The notes: generated from the letters alone by a model not told the origin. 16,042 bases of DNA from Porphyrobacter sp. (GCA_021732945.1 JAKFWB010000286.1:1-16042); one strand, 5' to 3'; shown: positions 7,005 through 14,795, counted from the stretch's first letter. A program made the numbers and translations.

Positions 7005-7907
7005 ATGGCTCAGGAAGACATCTCTCTCGCGGCGCTCAAATGCTTTGCCGATGTCGCATCTGGAGGCTCGTTCGCCGCAGTGGCCCGCAAGCGGCTGATT
7101 GATCCGTCGATTGTGTCACGCACGATTGCAGGGCTTGAGCGGGAGCTGGGCTTTCGCCTGTTTGATCGCACGACGCGGCGGCTTAGCCTGACCGAGGCCG
7201 GAACGATCTATCTGGAACGCTCGCTGACCTTGGTCGCCGAGCTTGATGCAGCCCGCGAGGAGGCTAGCGACGCCCTGACCCAGCCAAGCGGTCTGATCCG
7301 AATCACCGCGTCAACCGCCTTCGGTGTGCACTGGCTGACCCCGCGCCTGCACCGGTTCATGGCAGATTTCCCTGATATTGCGGTGGAAGCGGTGCTGACC
7401 GATGCGGTGGTGGATATCGCGGCGGAGCGGATCGATCTGGCGCTGCGGCTTGCCGTCCGGCCCAGCGGGGATCTGATCGCGACCCGACTGATGGACACGC
7501 GCTACCGGGTGGTGGCGAGCCCGGCTTACCTCGATGGTGCAGGCAGCCTGGACGACCCCTCCGATCTCGCCGGTCGGCGATGCCTGCTGCTCACACTGCC
7601 CGGCTACCGCTCGATGTGGTCATTCAGGCGCGGGGAAGGTATCCAGCAGGTCGCGGTGGAGGGCCGGTTGGCGATCTCCAGTCCCGCAGCCATTCGCAGC
7701 GCAGCGCTTGACGGAATGGGCCCTGCGCTTCTGGCTGACTGGATGGTGGACGCCGATCTCCGTAGCGGCGCTTTGGTTGATCTGCTGCCGGAATGGGAAG
7801 CCACGGCCGCTGATTTCGACACAGCCGCCTGGATTTTGTTCCCATCCAATGCTTATGTTTCACGCAAGGTCCGGGCAATGGTGGACTACCTCAAGGGAGC
7901 GGTATGA
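7005..7907 (+). CDS. LysR-type transcriptional regulator
   Basis: A 300-residue LTTR with standard architecture. The winged helix-turn-helix at about residues 6-65 contains ALKCFADVASGGSFAAVARK, then SIVSRTIAGLERELGFRLFDRTTRRLSLTEAG. The C-terminal periplasmic-binding-like effector domain (about 90-295) starts GLIRITASTAFGVHWLTPRL and includes DLALRLAVRPSGDLIATRL. It is of the subgroup often found next to quinone reductase and SDR genes. The ATG at 7005 gives the usual short lead into the HTH but has no Shine-Dalgarno sequence, because the dyad operator occupies that space; a leaderless transcript is possible. It is divergent from azoR-SDR and probably controls it. The effector is unknown. 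Confidence 0.9.
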   Translation: MAQEDISLAALKCFADVASGGSFAAVARKRLIDPSIVSRTIAGLERELGFRLFDRTTRRLSLTEAGTIYLERSLTLVAELDAAREEASDALTQPSGLIRITASTAFGVHWLTPRLHRFMADFPDIAVEAVLTDAVVDIAAERIDLALRLAVRPSGDLIATRLMDTRYRVVASPAYLDGAGSLDDPSDLAGRRCLLLTLPGYRSMWSFRRGEGIQQVAVEGRLAISSPAAIRSAALDGMGPALLADWMVDADLRSGALVDLLPEWEATAADFDTAAWILFPSNAYVSRKVRAMVDYLKGAV

Positions 7908-8174
7908 ACGGGTCGCGACACATCCCGGTCCGGAATTCTGTCAGGCGAAACCTCCGTTCACCTTGCCACCCAGACCCGGCCAATCACGACCTCTCGCCGA
8001 CTCTTGGAGGCAGCTGCCGCTACCCGTCAGCCGCCATGTGCTTGTCCAGCAACGGACGCAGCGGGAAGGTCCATAGGCGTTGCGATCCGGATGGAGAGGT
8101 CCATGGCACCGTCTGAATATGGGTCGGGCTGGCCCCGGCTTTGATGACAGCGTGACACATCCACCGCCGCCGCG
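7908..8174. other. Convergent intergenic region, no gene supported
   Basis: The 267 bp between the 3' ends of lysR and the acyl-CoA synthetase gene. A 70-codon frame from 7904 overlaps the lysR stop but has no recognisable sequence or ribosome binding site. AGGTCCAT occurs twice (8067-8074, 8097-8104), exactly 30 bp apart. No clear terminator hairpin was seen. Confidence 0.5.
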
Positions 8175-9800
8175 CTACCCCGCGCCCGCTGCATCAGCCA
8201 GCGCCTGCGCAGTCTTGTAATCGGGCTTGCCATTGTTCAGGCGCAGCGATGTTTCGGTGAACACATAGAGGCGCGGGATCTTGTACCCGGCCAGCCCAGC
8301 GCGGGCATGGCTATCGAGCAGTGCCTGCAAATCGTCGGGCGGGGTGCCTTCGGGCTGCACAACCGCCACCACTTTGCGGCCAAAGCGCGGATCGGACAGG
8401 CTGACGACGCGTGCATCCTGTACCGCAGGGTGACCCATAAGCACCGCCTCCACCTCCTCGGGGAAGACCTTCTCGCCGCCGGTGTTGATGCACATGTTGT
8501 CGCGGCCGATGAATTCGAGCGTCCCGGCGGATGACCAGCGCGCGCGGTCTCCGGTCATCAGCCAGCGTTGGCCGCCGATGGTGGGGAAGGTCGCCGCGTT
8601 CTTCGCATCTTCGCCAAGATAGCCTAAGGGTAACGGCCCGGTGCGCGCGACGATGCCGACGCCGTCAGAGCCGCGCGGGATTTCCTGCAAGTTCTCGTCA
8701 AACAGCTTGGTCTCGCGCCCCGGCAGTGGCTGGAACTTGCCCCGACCGCTCGATCCCGCAGCGGTGGTGATGACGATGCCGGTGCCCGAGCTTTCGGATG
8801 AACCCAGCGCGTCGATGATCGTCAGCGCGGGGTGATGCGCGATCAGCCGCGCCTTGACTGCGGGTGAGAACACCGCGCCTGACGAGGTGATGGTGCGCAA
8901 GCTCGCCAGCACCTCCGCACCATCGCCGCGCGCGTCCAAACGGTCAGCGAGCGGCAGCGCGAAGGCATCGCCGACGATAAACACGCCCCGCGCGGCAATG
9001 CGCTTGATCTCATCCAGCGCCGATTCAGCATCGAACTTTGCCGCCGGGAGCAGCGCCAGCGTGCCGCCTTTCAGCAGATGGATCACCGCAGTGAACTGCC
9101 CCGCGCCGTGCATCAGCGGGCTGAGCAGCAGTAGCGGCGATGGGCTTGCGGGATGCTCCGGGCCGATCCGCGCGGCCTCCGCTACTTGCTCGTCAAGGCT
9201 GGCAACAACCAGCGGCGCGGTGCCGGGCGGGCGCTGCCACAGCCCGATATTGAACGCACCCCACGCCTGATCCATCGGCCACATCACCGCCTTGGGCATC
9301 CCCGTGGTGCCGCCGGTGGCGGTGAGGAACAGCGCTTCGGGATCATCATGGATGGCAAACCCGGCGGGCAGCGGCGTATCGCATAGTGCCAACCAGCCAG
9401 AGCCGCTGACATCGACTGTCAGCGTGCCTGCGGGCATGGCTTCGGCTGCGGCATCGGCAAAGGCACTTTCAGTGAACAGCGCCTTCAGGCCAAAGCGGGT
9501 GAAGATGTCGGCAAGCTCGCGCGGCTTGTAGTGGTAGTTCACATTGACCGGCACCACGCCTGCCTTCACGCAGCCAAAATAGGCGAGCATGTAATCGGGC
9601 GTGTTGCGCAGCATTTGCCCGGCAATGTCGCCCGTGCGCAATCCGCGCGCGATCAGCCCGGCGGCGATCCGGTCGGTGATGGCATCCAGCTCTCCCCAGC
9701 TGACCACCCGTTCCCCATGCACCAGCGCCGGACGATCCGCCGGGATCGCACCCGCCAAGGCTTTGAGCACCACCCCGAAATTCCCGCCCCCAAAGCCCAT
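8175..9800 (-). CDS. Acyl-CoA synthetase (AMP-binding, FadD-like)
   Basis: A 541-residue ANL-superfamily ligase that activates a carboxylic acid as the acyl-adenylate and then as the CoA thioester. Visible motifs are the ATP-binding loop LTATGGTTGMPK (159-170), ALGSSESSGTG (331-341), the hinge and ATP motif MTGDRARW (415-422), IGRDNMCINTGGEKVFPEEVE (the A8 region, about 431-451) and the C-terminal catalytic lysine in NNGKPDYK (Lys525). Full length for the family. The start at 9800 is preferred: GAGGAG stands 10 nt upstream and itself overlaps the more upstream in-frame ATGs at 9821 and 9818, which therefore lack a ribosome site. It is divergent from the LuxR-type gene. It resembles the ligases found in steroid, terpenoid and cyclic-acid degradation clusters more than the classical fatty-acid FadD, but the substrate cannot be assigned from sequence alone. 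Confidence 0.88.
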   Translation of the reverse strand: MGFGGGNFGVVLKALAGAIPADRPALVHGERVVSWGELDAITDRIAAGLIARGLRTGDIAGQMLRNTPDYMLAYFGCVKAGVVPVNVNYHYKPRELADIFTRFGLKALFTESAFADAAAEAMPAGTLTVDVSGSGWLALCDTPLPAGFAIHDDPEALFLTATGGTTGMPKAVMWPMDQAWGAFNIGLWQRPPGTAPLVVASLDEQVAEAARIGPEHPASPSPLLLLSPLMHGAGQFTAVIHLLKGGTLALLPAAKFDAESALDEIKRIAARGVFIVGDAFALPLADRLDARGDGAEVLASLRTITSSGAVFSPAVKARLIAHHPALTIIDALGSSESSGTGIVITTAAGSSGRGKFQPLPGRETKLFDENLQEIPRGSDGVGIVARTGPLPLGYLGEDAKNAATFPTIGGQRWLMTGDRARWSSAGTLEFIGRDNMCINTGGEKVFPEEVEAVLMGHPAVQDARVVSLSDPRFGRKVVAVVQPEGTPPDDLQALLDSHARAGLAGYKIPRLYVFTETSLRLNNGKPDYKTAQALADAAGAG

Positions 9801-9874
9801 GACTGACCGTCTCCTCATCACTTTCGCTAGCGCTCCCCGCCCACGGCTTCCCCTACGTAAATGATGAGGACAAT

Positions 9875-9901
9875 CCGAATAATTGCGTTAGTCTGCCGAA
9901 T
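9875..9901. promoter_or_regulatory. Direct-repeat candidate operator between ligase and luxR genes
   Basis: CCGAAT occurs at 9875-9880 and 9896-9901, 21 bp apart (two helical turns, same face), in the 132-bp divergent gap. This suits a dimeric regulator such as the LuxR-type protein encoded next to it. It is a short motif, so chance occurrence is possible. Confidence 0.3.
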
Positions 9902-9932
9902 CAGAAAACAATGAGAGGAGCAAGGCCCGACA

Positions 9933-10742
9933 ATGGCTACGAATGTTGTCGAATTGCGCACGCCGCAAGGTCGCGAATCGCTGGATCTGCTGCTGGAACA
10001 GGTGACGATCACCTGCCCTGAAGACATCCACGATGCCGCCGTCAATCTCGCCCGGATCGCGCAGGAACGCGGAATGCAGATCGCGGTATGCGACGACATT
10101 TCCTCGAAGGAACCGATGGTCGATGCCGATGGCACGGTCCTCAACGCCGACATTTTCCGCTGGCTGGATGATGGCGCGCGCTGGTGGGAGGACCACCGCC
10201 TCGCGCTGCATTCGCCGCTGCCGCGCGCCTGCCGCTATGAGAGTGAGCCCTTCTGGGCCAACCGCCAAGGCTTCAACACCCGTTGGCGCAACTGCTATCT
10301 TGACGAGATCGACCTCGCCGATTTCGAAAAGCGTGCGCTGTGCAAGGCGGCGATCGTGATCCCGGTGCATCTGCCATTTGGCCAGATTTCCGCGTCGAGC
10401 TTCATCAGCATGGACCGCGACAAGGAAGACCTGTCCGCCGAATTCGCCGAGAACGGCGCGCTGTTCGCAATGGTGACGCGCTGCTTTGTCGCCGGCTATG
10501 TGCAGGCCAACCGCACCAAGCGGCGGATCCCGTCCGACTGCGTGCTGTCCAAGCGCGAAGTCGAATGCCTGCGCTGGGCGGCCATCGGCAAGACCGACAA
10601 GGAAATCAGCATGATCCTTGACCGGTCACACGCCACGATCCGGTATCACATCCACCGTGCGGGCGAGAAGCTGGACTCGGTGAACCGGGCACAGACGATC
10701 TTCAAGGCGGGGCAGTTGGGTTACCTCGGCGCGAGCGACTGA
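9933..10742 (+). CDS. LuxR-family (GerE-type HTH) transcriptional regulator
   Basis: A 269-residue regulator. The C-terminal part (about 205-265) is a GerE/LuxR helix-turn-helix: LSKREVECLRWAAIGKTDKE, ISMILDRSHATIRYHIHRA, GEKLDSVNRAQTIFKAGQLG. The N-terminal part (about 20-185) resembles the autoinducer-binding-type sensor domain of LuxR proteins in size and in the pattern WWEDHRLALHSPLPRACRYESEPFW, but no luxI-type synthase is in the window. A quorum role is therefore not implied; such solo proteins often sense catabolic intermediates. The start is supported by AAGG at 9922-9925, 7 nt upstream, with GAGAGGAG further out. It is divergent from the acyl-CoA synthetase, which makes it the best candidate regulator of the neighbouring catabolic genes. 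Confidence 0.85.
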   Translation: MATNVVELRTPQGRESLDLLLEQVTITCPEDIHDAAVNLARIAQERGMQIAVCDDISSKEPMVDADGTVLNADIFRWLDDGARWWEDHRLALHSPLPRACRYESEPFWANRQGFNTRWRNCYLDEIDLADFEKRALCKAAIVIPVHLPFGQISASSFISMDRDKEDLSAEFAENGALFAMVTRCFVAGYVQANRTKRRIPSDCVLSKREVECLRWAAIGKTDKEISMILDRSHATIRYHIHRAGEKLDSVNRAQTIFKAGQLGYLGASD

Positions 10743-10753
10743 CACACGTACGT

Positions 10754-10850
10754 CGTCATTGCGAGCGTAGCGAAGCAATCCATGGACCGGCCCTTCGGTC
10801 GGCGTTTGGGTCATGGATTGCTTCGTCGCCTACGGCTCCTCGCAATGACG
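10754..10850. repeat. Intergenic palindrome, CGTCATTGCGAG type, copy 1
   Basis: A 97-bp imperfect palindrome beginning CGTCATTGCGAG and ending CTCGCAATGACG, with inner arms AAGCAATCCATGG and TCATGGATTGCTTCG around a variable loop (roughly 10786-10811). The left arm is the shorter one (GCGAGCGTAGCGAAGCAATC) and the right the longer (GGAGCCGTAGGCGACG on the complement). It lies between the convergent luxR and VOC genes, 7 bp from the VOC stop. Repeats starting with this sequence are widely scattered in alphaproteobacterial intergenic regions. Confidence 0.85.
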
Positions 10851-10857
10851 AGCAGAG

Positions 10858-11394
10858 CTAACCAAGCTGCCGCAGCGGCTCGGACCCGTCCCAGCCAATC
10901 CCCGCTGCCTTGATCATCCCGAACAGATCCGGCCCATCCTTGGCCTGCTGGAGAATCTCCACCAGCGTCCCTGGCCCGCCACCGGCATCGACATAGATCA
11001 CCTGACTGGTGCCGAAAGTGCCCTCGATCACCACCTCCGCCCCAGCCGCGTCGCACACTCGCCGCGCCTCGGCCAAGTCATCGACCAGCATGCACACATG
11101 GTGCAGCCCATTGCCGGTCGATCCATACTCCCCGCGATAGATCGAAGGGTGATCATCACGCGGGCGGATCAGCTCGATCTGCAAATCGCCCCAATAGGCC
11201 AGCGCAAGATCGAACACCGCATCGGTCGGCTGGCCGCGATATTTCATCCCCTCAAGGTGAATGCCCTCGATGATGAAGAACGGGCCGACGCCCATGGTCT
11301 CAGTCCAGTGCTTCACCGCCGCATCGAAATCCGCTGGCACGAAAGCCAGCTGCATGATGTCGCCCAAGGCGGCAATTTTTCCCGGCAGGCTCAT
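10858..11394 (-). CDS. VOC/glyoxalase-fold protein
   Basis: A 178-residue vicinal-oxygen-chelate protein with two beta-alpha-beta-beta-beta modules (about 10-80 and 95-150), similar to the glyoxalase_4/methylmalonyl-CoA epimerase-like group. Likely metal ligands are at the usual four positions: Gln15 (IMQLAFVPADFD), Glu74 (LQIELIRP), His99 (GLHHVCMLVDDL) and Glu146 (GTLVEIL). A Gln in the first place is known in epimerase-like VOC proteins. The start at 11394 is chosen for GGAGAGGA just upstream and because the protein then begins near the first beta strand; the frame stays open to 11502, where it overlaps the Rieske gene. Divergent from the Rieske oxygenase. Possible roles in the pathway are epimerisation or isomerisation of an intermediate, or extradiol-type cleavage; the sequence does not decide. 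Confidence 0.82.
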   Translation of the reverse strand: MSLPGKIAALGDIMQLAFVPADFDAAVKHWTETMGVGPFFIIEGIHLEGMKYRGQPTDAVFDLALAYWGDLQIELIRPRDDHPSIYRGEYGSTGNGLHHVCMLVDDLAEARRVCDAAGAEVVIEGTFGTSQVIYVDAGGGPGTLVEILQQAKDGPDLFGMIKAAGIGWDGSEPLRQLG

Positions 11395-11488
11395 ATTCCT
11401 CTCCAATCCGCTAGGGTGACCGTGCGTCGAACCTGTGTGATATTCGCGCCGCGAAACACTGCACAAAGTGCGAGGACGGACCACTCCG
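11395..11488. promoter_or_regulatory. Divergent control region of the VOC and Rieske genes
   Basis: A 94-bp gap that must hold both promoters. It contains the small dyads GCAC-AAA-GTGC (11461-11471) and TTCG-CGCCG-CGAA near 11443-11455, either of which could bind a regulator. No consensus -35/-10 pair was convincing. Confidence 0.35.
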
Positions 11489-12910
11489 ATGAACGAGATC
11501 AAGGATATTGCGCGCGGCGATCGTTGCCCGGGGATCAGCTATACCGACATGCTCAACGGCGACACCCGCCGCCCGCCCGATTACCTGTTTGAAGAAACCA
11601 CCATCGCAATGGGGGACGAGCCGCTGGCGGTCGCGCCCTATATCTCGGAGGAATTCGCGGCGCTCGAGCGCGAGAAGATGTGGCCCAACGTCTGGCTGTT
11701 CGCCGCGCGTGAGGATGAAATGCCTGATGTGGGCGACACCGTGGTGTTCGAGATTGCGGGCAAGAGCTTCCTGCTGATCCGCCAGAAGGATGGCGGCGTG
11801 CGCGCCTTCTACAACGCCTGCCTTCACCGCGGGCGCAAGCTGCGCACCGAAAGCGGCCCTTCGGTGCAATTGCGCTGCCCGTTCCACGGCTTCACCTGGC
11901 GCAACGACGGCAGCTTGAAGGAAATCCCCTGCGCTTGGGATTTCAAGCACCTCGAAGGCAAGGACATGACCCTGCCCGAAGCCAGGGTGGAACTGTGGCA
12001 GGGCTTCGTGATGCTGACCGAGAATCACAGCCTGCCCGATTTCAAAACGTGGCTCGGCCCGGCGGCATCGCATTACGAGAAGTATGATTTCGGCAATCGC
12101 TACACCGGCATGTGGGTGCAAAAACGCATCCCAGCCAACTGGAAAGCGACAGCTGAGGCCTTCATGAAAGCCTGGCACTCGGTCACCACGCACCCGCAAT
12201 TGCTCGCATTTCTGGGGGATGCCAACACGCGGTATGATCTGATCGGCGATCACTTCAACCGCGCGATCACGCCGTCGGGCGTGCTCAGCCCGCATATGAA
12301 GGGCAAGAATTCGGACTATGTGCTGGAGAAAATGAACGAGTTTTCGGGCGGGGATGATGCCAAGACCAACCGGCGCTTCAACGCTAGCGAAGAGCCGGTC
12401 GAAGGCTACGATCCCAATGACCCGCTCGGCGCGCGCAAGGTGCTGGCCGATGCCGGGCGCAAGGGCTTTGCCGAGAATTACGGGTATGACTATTCCGACG
12501 CCTCGGACACCGAGATCCTCGACAATTTCACCTACAACATCTTCCCCAATTTCGCCCCGTGGATCGGTTTCCTGCCGACGCTGGTGTACCGCTGGCTGCC
12601 GGGTGACACGCCCGACTGGTGCATCATGGAAATCCGCCTGCTGTTCCCGACCCCCAAGGGTCAGGACCGCCCGCGCGCGGTTGCGCCGACCTATATCCCC
12701 GATGACGAACCCTTCGCCTGGGCCAATGATATCATGGGCCCGCAACTCGCCAATGTGTTCGATCAGGACATGGCCAACCTGCCCTTCGTGCAGACCGGCA
12801 TGAAGGCGATGAAGGATGGGCTGATGGAGCTTGGCCATTATCAGGACAGCCGGGTGCGGCATTTCCAGACCACGCTGAAGAAATATATCGACGGGGAATT
12901 GCCCGCCTGA
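11489..12910 (+). CDS. Rieske non-heme iron oxygenase, large (alpha) subunit
   Basis: A 473-residue aromatic-ring-hydroxylating-type oxygenase subunit. The Rieske [2Fe-2S] site is C111-L-H113 (NACLHRGRKL) with C130-P-F-H133 (RCPFHGFTW). The mononuclear iron site is in the catalytic domain: NWKATAEAFMKAWHSVTTHP supplies H230 and H235, and an Asp in FDQDMANLPF (425 or 427) is the likely third ligand. The usual ENFxExYH pattern is altered to EAFMKAWH. The start at 11489 has GGA 8 nt upstream; a GTG at 11468 is in frame but less likely. The enzyme needs a ferredoxin/reductase, none of which is in the window. No small beta subunit follows, so it may be an alpha-only (alpha3) enzyme. Context (SDRs, VOC, acyl-CoA ligase) fits hydroxylation of a cyclic substrate such as an aromatic, steroid or terpenoid; the actual substrate is unknown. 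Confidence 0.9.
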   Translation: MNEIKDIARGDRCPGISYTDMLNGDTRRPPDYLFEETTIAMGDEPLAVAPYISEEFAALEREKMWPNVWLFAAREDEMPDVGDTVVFEIAGKSFLLIRQKDGGVRAFYNACLHRGRKLRTESGPSVQLRCPFHGFTWRNDGSLKEIPCAWDFKHLEGKDMTLPEARVELWQGFVMLTENHSLPDFKTWLGPAASHYEKYDFGNRYTGMWVQKRIPANWKATAEAFMKAWHSVTTHPQLLAFLGDANTRYDLIGDHFNRAITPSGVLSPHMKGKNSDYVLEKMNEFSGGDDAKTNRRFNASEEPVEGYDPNDPLGARKVLADAGRKGFAENYGYDYSDASDTEILDNFTYNIFPNFAPWIGFLPTLVYRWLPGDTPDWCIMEIRLLFPTPKGQDRPRAVAPTYIPDDEPFAWANDIMGPQLANVFDQDMANLPFVQTGMKAMKDGLMELGHYQDSRVRHFQTTLKKYIDGELPA

Positions 12911-12923
12911 TCCCTGCCCTTTT

Positions 12924-13025
12924 CGTCATTGCGAGGAGCCGAAGGCGACGCGGCAATCCATGGACAGACCTTGCATCTCGCTGCACTCGCAGGCCATGGA
13001 TTGCTTCGCTCCGCTCGCAATGACG
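12924..13025. repeat. Intergenic palindrome, CGTCATTGCGAG type, copy 2 (inverted)
   Basis: A 102-bp imperfect palindrome in the same family as the copy at 10754-10850, but in the opposite orientation. Here the long arm (GGAGCCGAAGGCGACG) is on the left and the short arm (GCGAGCGGAGCGAAGCAATC on the complement) on the right, around a variable loop near 12963-12992. It lies 13 bp after the Rieske stop. Its last bases lead into GAGGA at 13025-13029, which may serve as the ribosome site of the next gene, at 12-nt spacing. Confidence 0.85.
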
Positions 13026-13041
13026 AGGATTTGAGAATTAG

Positions 13042-13794
13042 ATGGGCTTTTCATTCGAACTCTCCGGGCGCACCGCGCTGATCACCGGCGCATCTTCGGG
13101 GCTTGGCACCCGCTTTGGCCGCATCCTTGCCGTCAGCGGGGCGAAGGTCGCCTTGGGAGCGCGGCGGATTGATCGGCTGGAGGAACTGGCCGACCGGATC
13201 GGGGCCAACGCCTGCCCGGTGCAAATGGACGTTGCGCGAGAGGCGGACATCATCGCCGGATTCGATGCCGCCGAAGCTGCATTCGGCCCGGTCGACACGG
13301 TGATCGCCAATGCCGGGGTGGACGGCGCTGGCATGGCGACGACCATTTCCGAGGAGGAGATCGAACACACGCTCGCGATCAACCTCAAGGGCGCAATCCT
13401 AACCGCGCGCGAGGGGGCCAAGCGGATGATGGCGCACGGAGTGACCAAGGGGCGGATCATCATGGTCGCATCGATCACCGCGTTCGAGCCCTCGCCGGGC
13501 CTCGTCGCCTATGCCGCGTCAAAGGCGGGCGTAGTGCAGGCGGGCAAGACGTTGGCGCGCGAATGGGCGCGGGCTGGGATCAACGTCAACACGATCTCCC
13601 CCGGCTATATCCGCACCGCAATCAATGATGAATGGTTCGATACCGAGCCGGGCCAGAAACAGATCGCCCGCTTCCCGAAACGCCGCTTGATGGGCGAGGA
13701 GGGGCTCGACGCGATGGTGCTGTTCCTGTGCTCCGATGCTTCGGAGTTCGTCACCGGCACTAACTTCGTGCTCGACGACGGCCAGACGCTGTGA
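13042..13794 (+). CDS. SDR family oxidoreductase
   Basis: A 250-residue classical SDR, cytosolic and NAD(P)-dependent. Motifs are TGASSGLG (15-22), ANAG (89-92, in place of NNAG), AINLKG, catalytic Ser144 (MVASITAF), Tyr157 and Lys161 (YAASK), and the C-terminal FVTGTNFVLDDGQTL typical of the 3-oxoacyl-ACP-reductase-like group. It follows the Rieske gene on the same strand after the palindrome. A ribosome site is modest: GAGA at 13033-13036 with 5-nt spacing, or AGGA at 13026-13029 with 12-nt spacing. Its stop overlaps the GTG of the next gene. A role in oxidising a hydroxyl made by the oxygenase, or reducing a ketone, is the natural inference. Confidence 0.87.
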   Translation: MGFSFELSGRTALITGASSGLGTRFGRILAVSGAKVALGARRIDRLEELADRIGANACPVQMDVAREADIIAGFDAAEAAFGPVDTVIANAGVDGAGMATTISEEEIEHTLAINLKGAILTAREGAKRMMAHGVTKGRIIMVASITAFEPSPGLVAYAASKAGVVQAGKTLAREWARAGINVNTISPGYIRTAINDEWFDTEPGQKQIARFPKRRLMGEEGLDAMVLFLCSDASEFVTGTNFVLDDGQTL

Positions 13795-14588
13795 CGAAGA
13801 GGCTGATCTCGCTCGCCGCCGGGATCATGCCTGAGGCAACGCCGGCGCAGCTGATCGAATGCGCCGCTGCCTGCGACTTCGACTTTGGCGGAATGTGGGT
13901 GGAGCGTGACACATGGACGCCCGCCACCACGCGCGCGATCCGCACACAGGCGCGCGATGCGGGCGTCGAACTGCTCGACCTTGAAGTCGCATGGATCATG
14001 CCCGGCGCGCCCGATCCGTGGCTGTGTGAGCTAGTCGAGATCGCCGCGGAACTGGGCGCGCGCAACCTGCTCTGCGTCTCCAGCGACCCCGACATGGCGG
14101 CGGCCACCGCCAAGTTTCAGGCGCTGGTTGATCGGGCCAAGGGCACAGGGGTCAGGGTCAATCTCGAATTCGGAGTGTTTACCGAGGTCAAGACGATCCA
14201 CATGGCGCGCGCGATCCTCGCAAGCGTGGAGGGCGATGCCAAGGCGCTGCTGGTCGATACGTTGCACTGGGCGCGATCAGGCGGCTCGGCGGCGGACCTC
14301 AAGGCGATCCCGCGCGAATGGCTGTCCTATTGCCAGCCCTGCGATGCGCCCGCTGCCGGGCCGGACCTGACCAATTTCGACGCGATCATCGACGATGCGA
14401 TCAATCGCCGGATGCCGCTCGGGCAGGGCGGGTTGGCGCTAGCTGCGATGGTCGATGCGCTACCGGATGACTTGCCGCTGGCGGTCGAGGAACGCTCCGC
14501 CGCCTTACGCGATGCCTTTCCCGATCTCACCGAACGCGCCTGGCAGGTGGCCCGCACCAGCCGTGCATGGCTGGAGGGGCGGGGCTAG
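13791..14588 (+). CDS. TIM-barrel protein, sugar phosphate isomerase/epimerase-like
   Basis: A 265-residue protein that reads as a xylose-isomerase-like/AP-endonuclease-2 TIM barrel: the strand-start segments LISLAAGI, FDFGGMWVERDTW, VELLDLEVAWI, ARNLLCVSSDPD, VRVNLEFGVFTEVKT and ALLVDTLHWARSGG, and a C-terminal PLAVEERS. Candidate metal residues are Glu in DLEV, Glu in NLEFG, Asp/His in LVDTLHWAR, Gln in CQPCDAP and Glu in AVEER. It starts with GTG at 13791, overlapping the upstream TGA by 4 nt (GTGA), so it is translationally coupled to the SDR and made with it. Members of this family act as isomerases, epimerases, dehydratases or hydrolases in catabolic clusters; none can be chosen here. 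Confidence 0.8.
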   Translation: MTKRLISLAAGIMPEATPAQLIECAAACDFDFGGMWVERDTWTPATTRAIRTQARDAGVELLDLEVAWIMPGAPDPWLCELVEIAAELGARNLLCVSSDPDMAAATAKFQALVDRAKGTGVRVNLEFGVFTEVKTIHMARAILASVEGDAKALLVDTLHWARSGGSAADLKAIPREWLSYCQPCDAPAAGPDLTNFDAIIDDAINRRMPLGQGGLALAAMVDALPDDLPLAVEERSAALRDAFPDLTERAWQVARTSRAWLEGRG

Positions 14589-14795
14589 GGCTCTTGAGGG
14601 GATACAGGGAATTGCGCCAAAAGGAGGCCTTCCGGGAAACGCCCCCGATTCTGCCGAGACACTGCGACAAATCCTGACAGGGGCGGAATTGATCGGGTTG
14701 CCCAAACCATTTTGCGATCCACCGACTGAGGCGTAGTGATAGAGGCGGGATGGCAGTCGGGCAGATTGGGTCTGACAATTGGGGGGACAAGGGCG
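14589..14795. other. Gap between the TIM-barrel and last SDR genes
   Basis: A 207-bp non-coding stretch on the plus strand. The frame of the next gene is open back to 14736, but without family-like residues. No convincing terminator or promoter was found, though a separate promoter for the last SDR is likely given the length. Confidence 0.4.

Noticed and set aside
7904..8116. A 70-codon frame starting in an ATGA overlap with the lysR stop
   Set aside because: Overlap alone is weak; the protein is Arg/Pro/Ser-rich without motifs, and no neighbouring gene would be coupled to it.
11411..12862. A 483-codon minus-strand open frame antisense to the Rieske gene
   Set aside because: It mirrors the high-GC third-position pattern of the real gene, has no recognisable domain, and the plus-strand frame has full Rieske and iron-binding motifs.
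10754..13025. CRISPR-like reading of the two CGTCATTGCGAG repeats
   Set aside because: Only two copies 2.1 kb apart, each a long palindrome, inverted to each other and without spacers.
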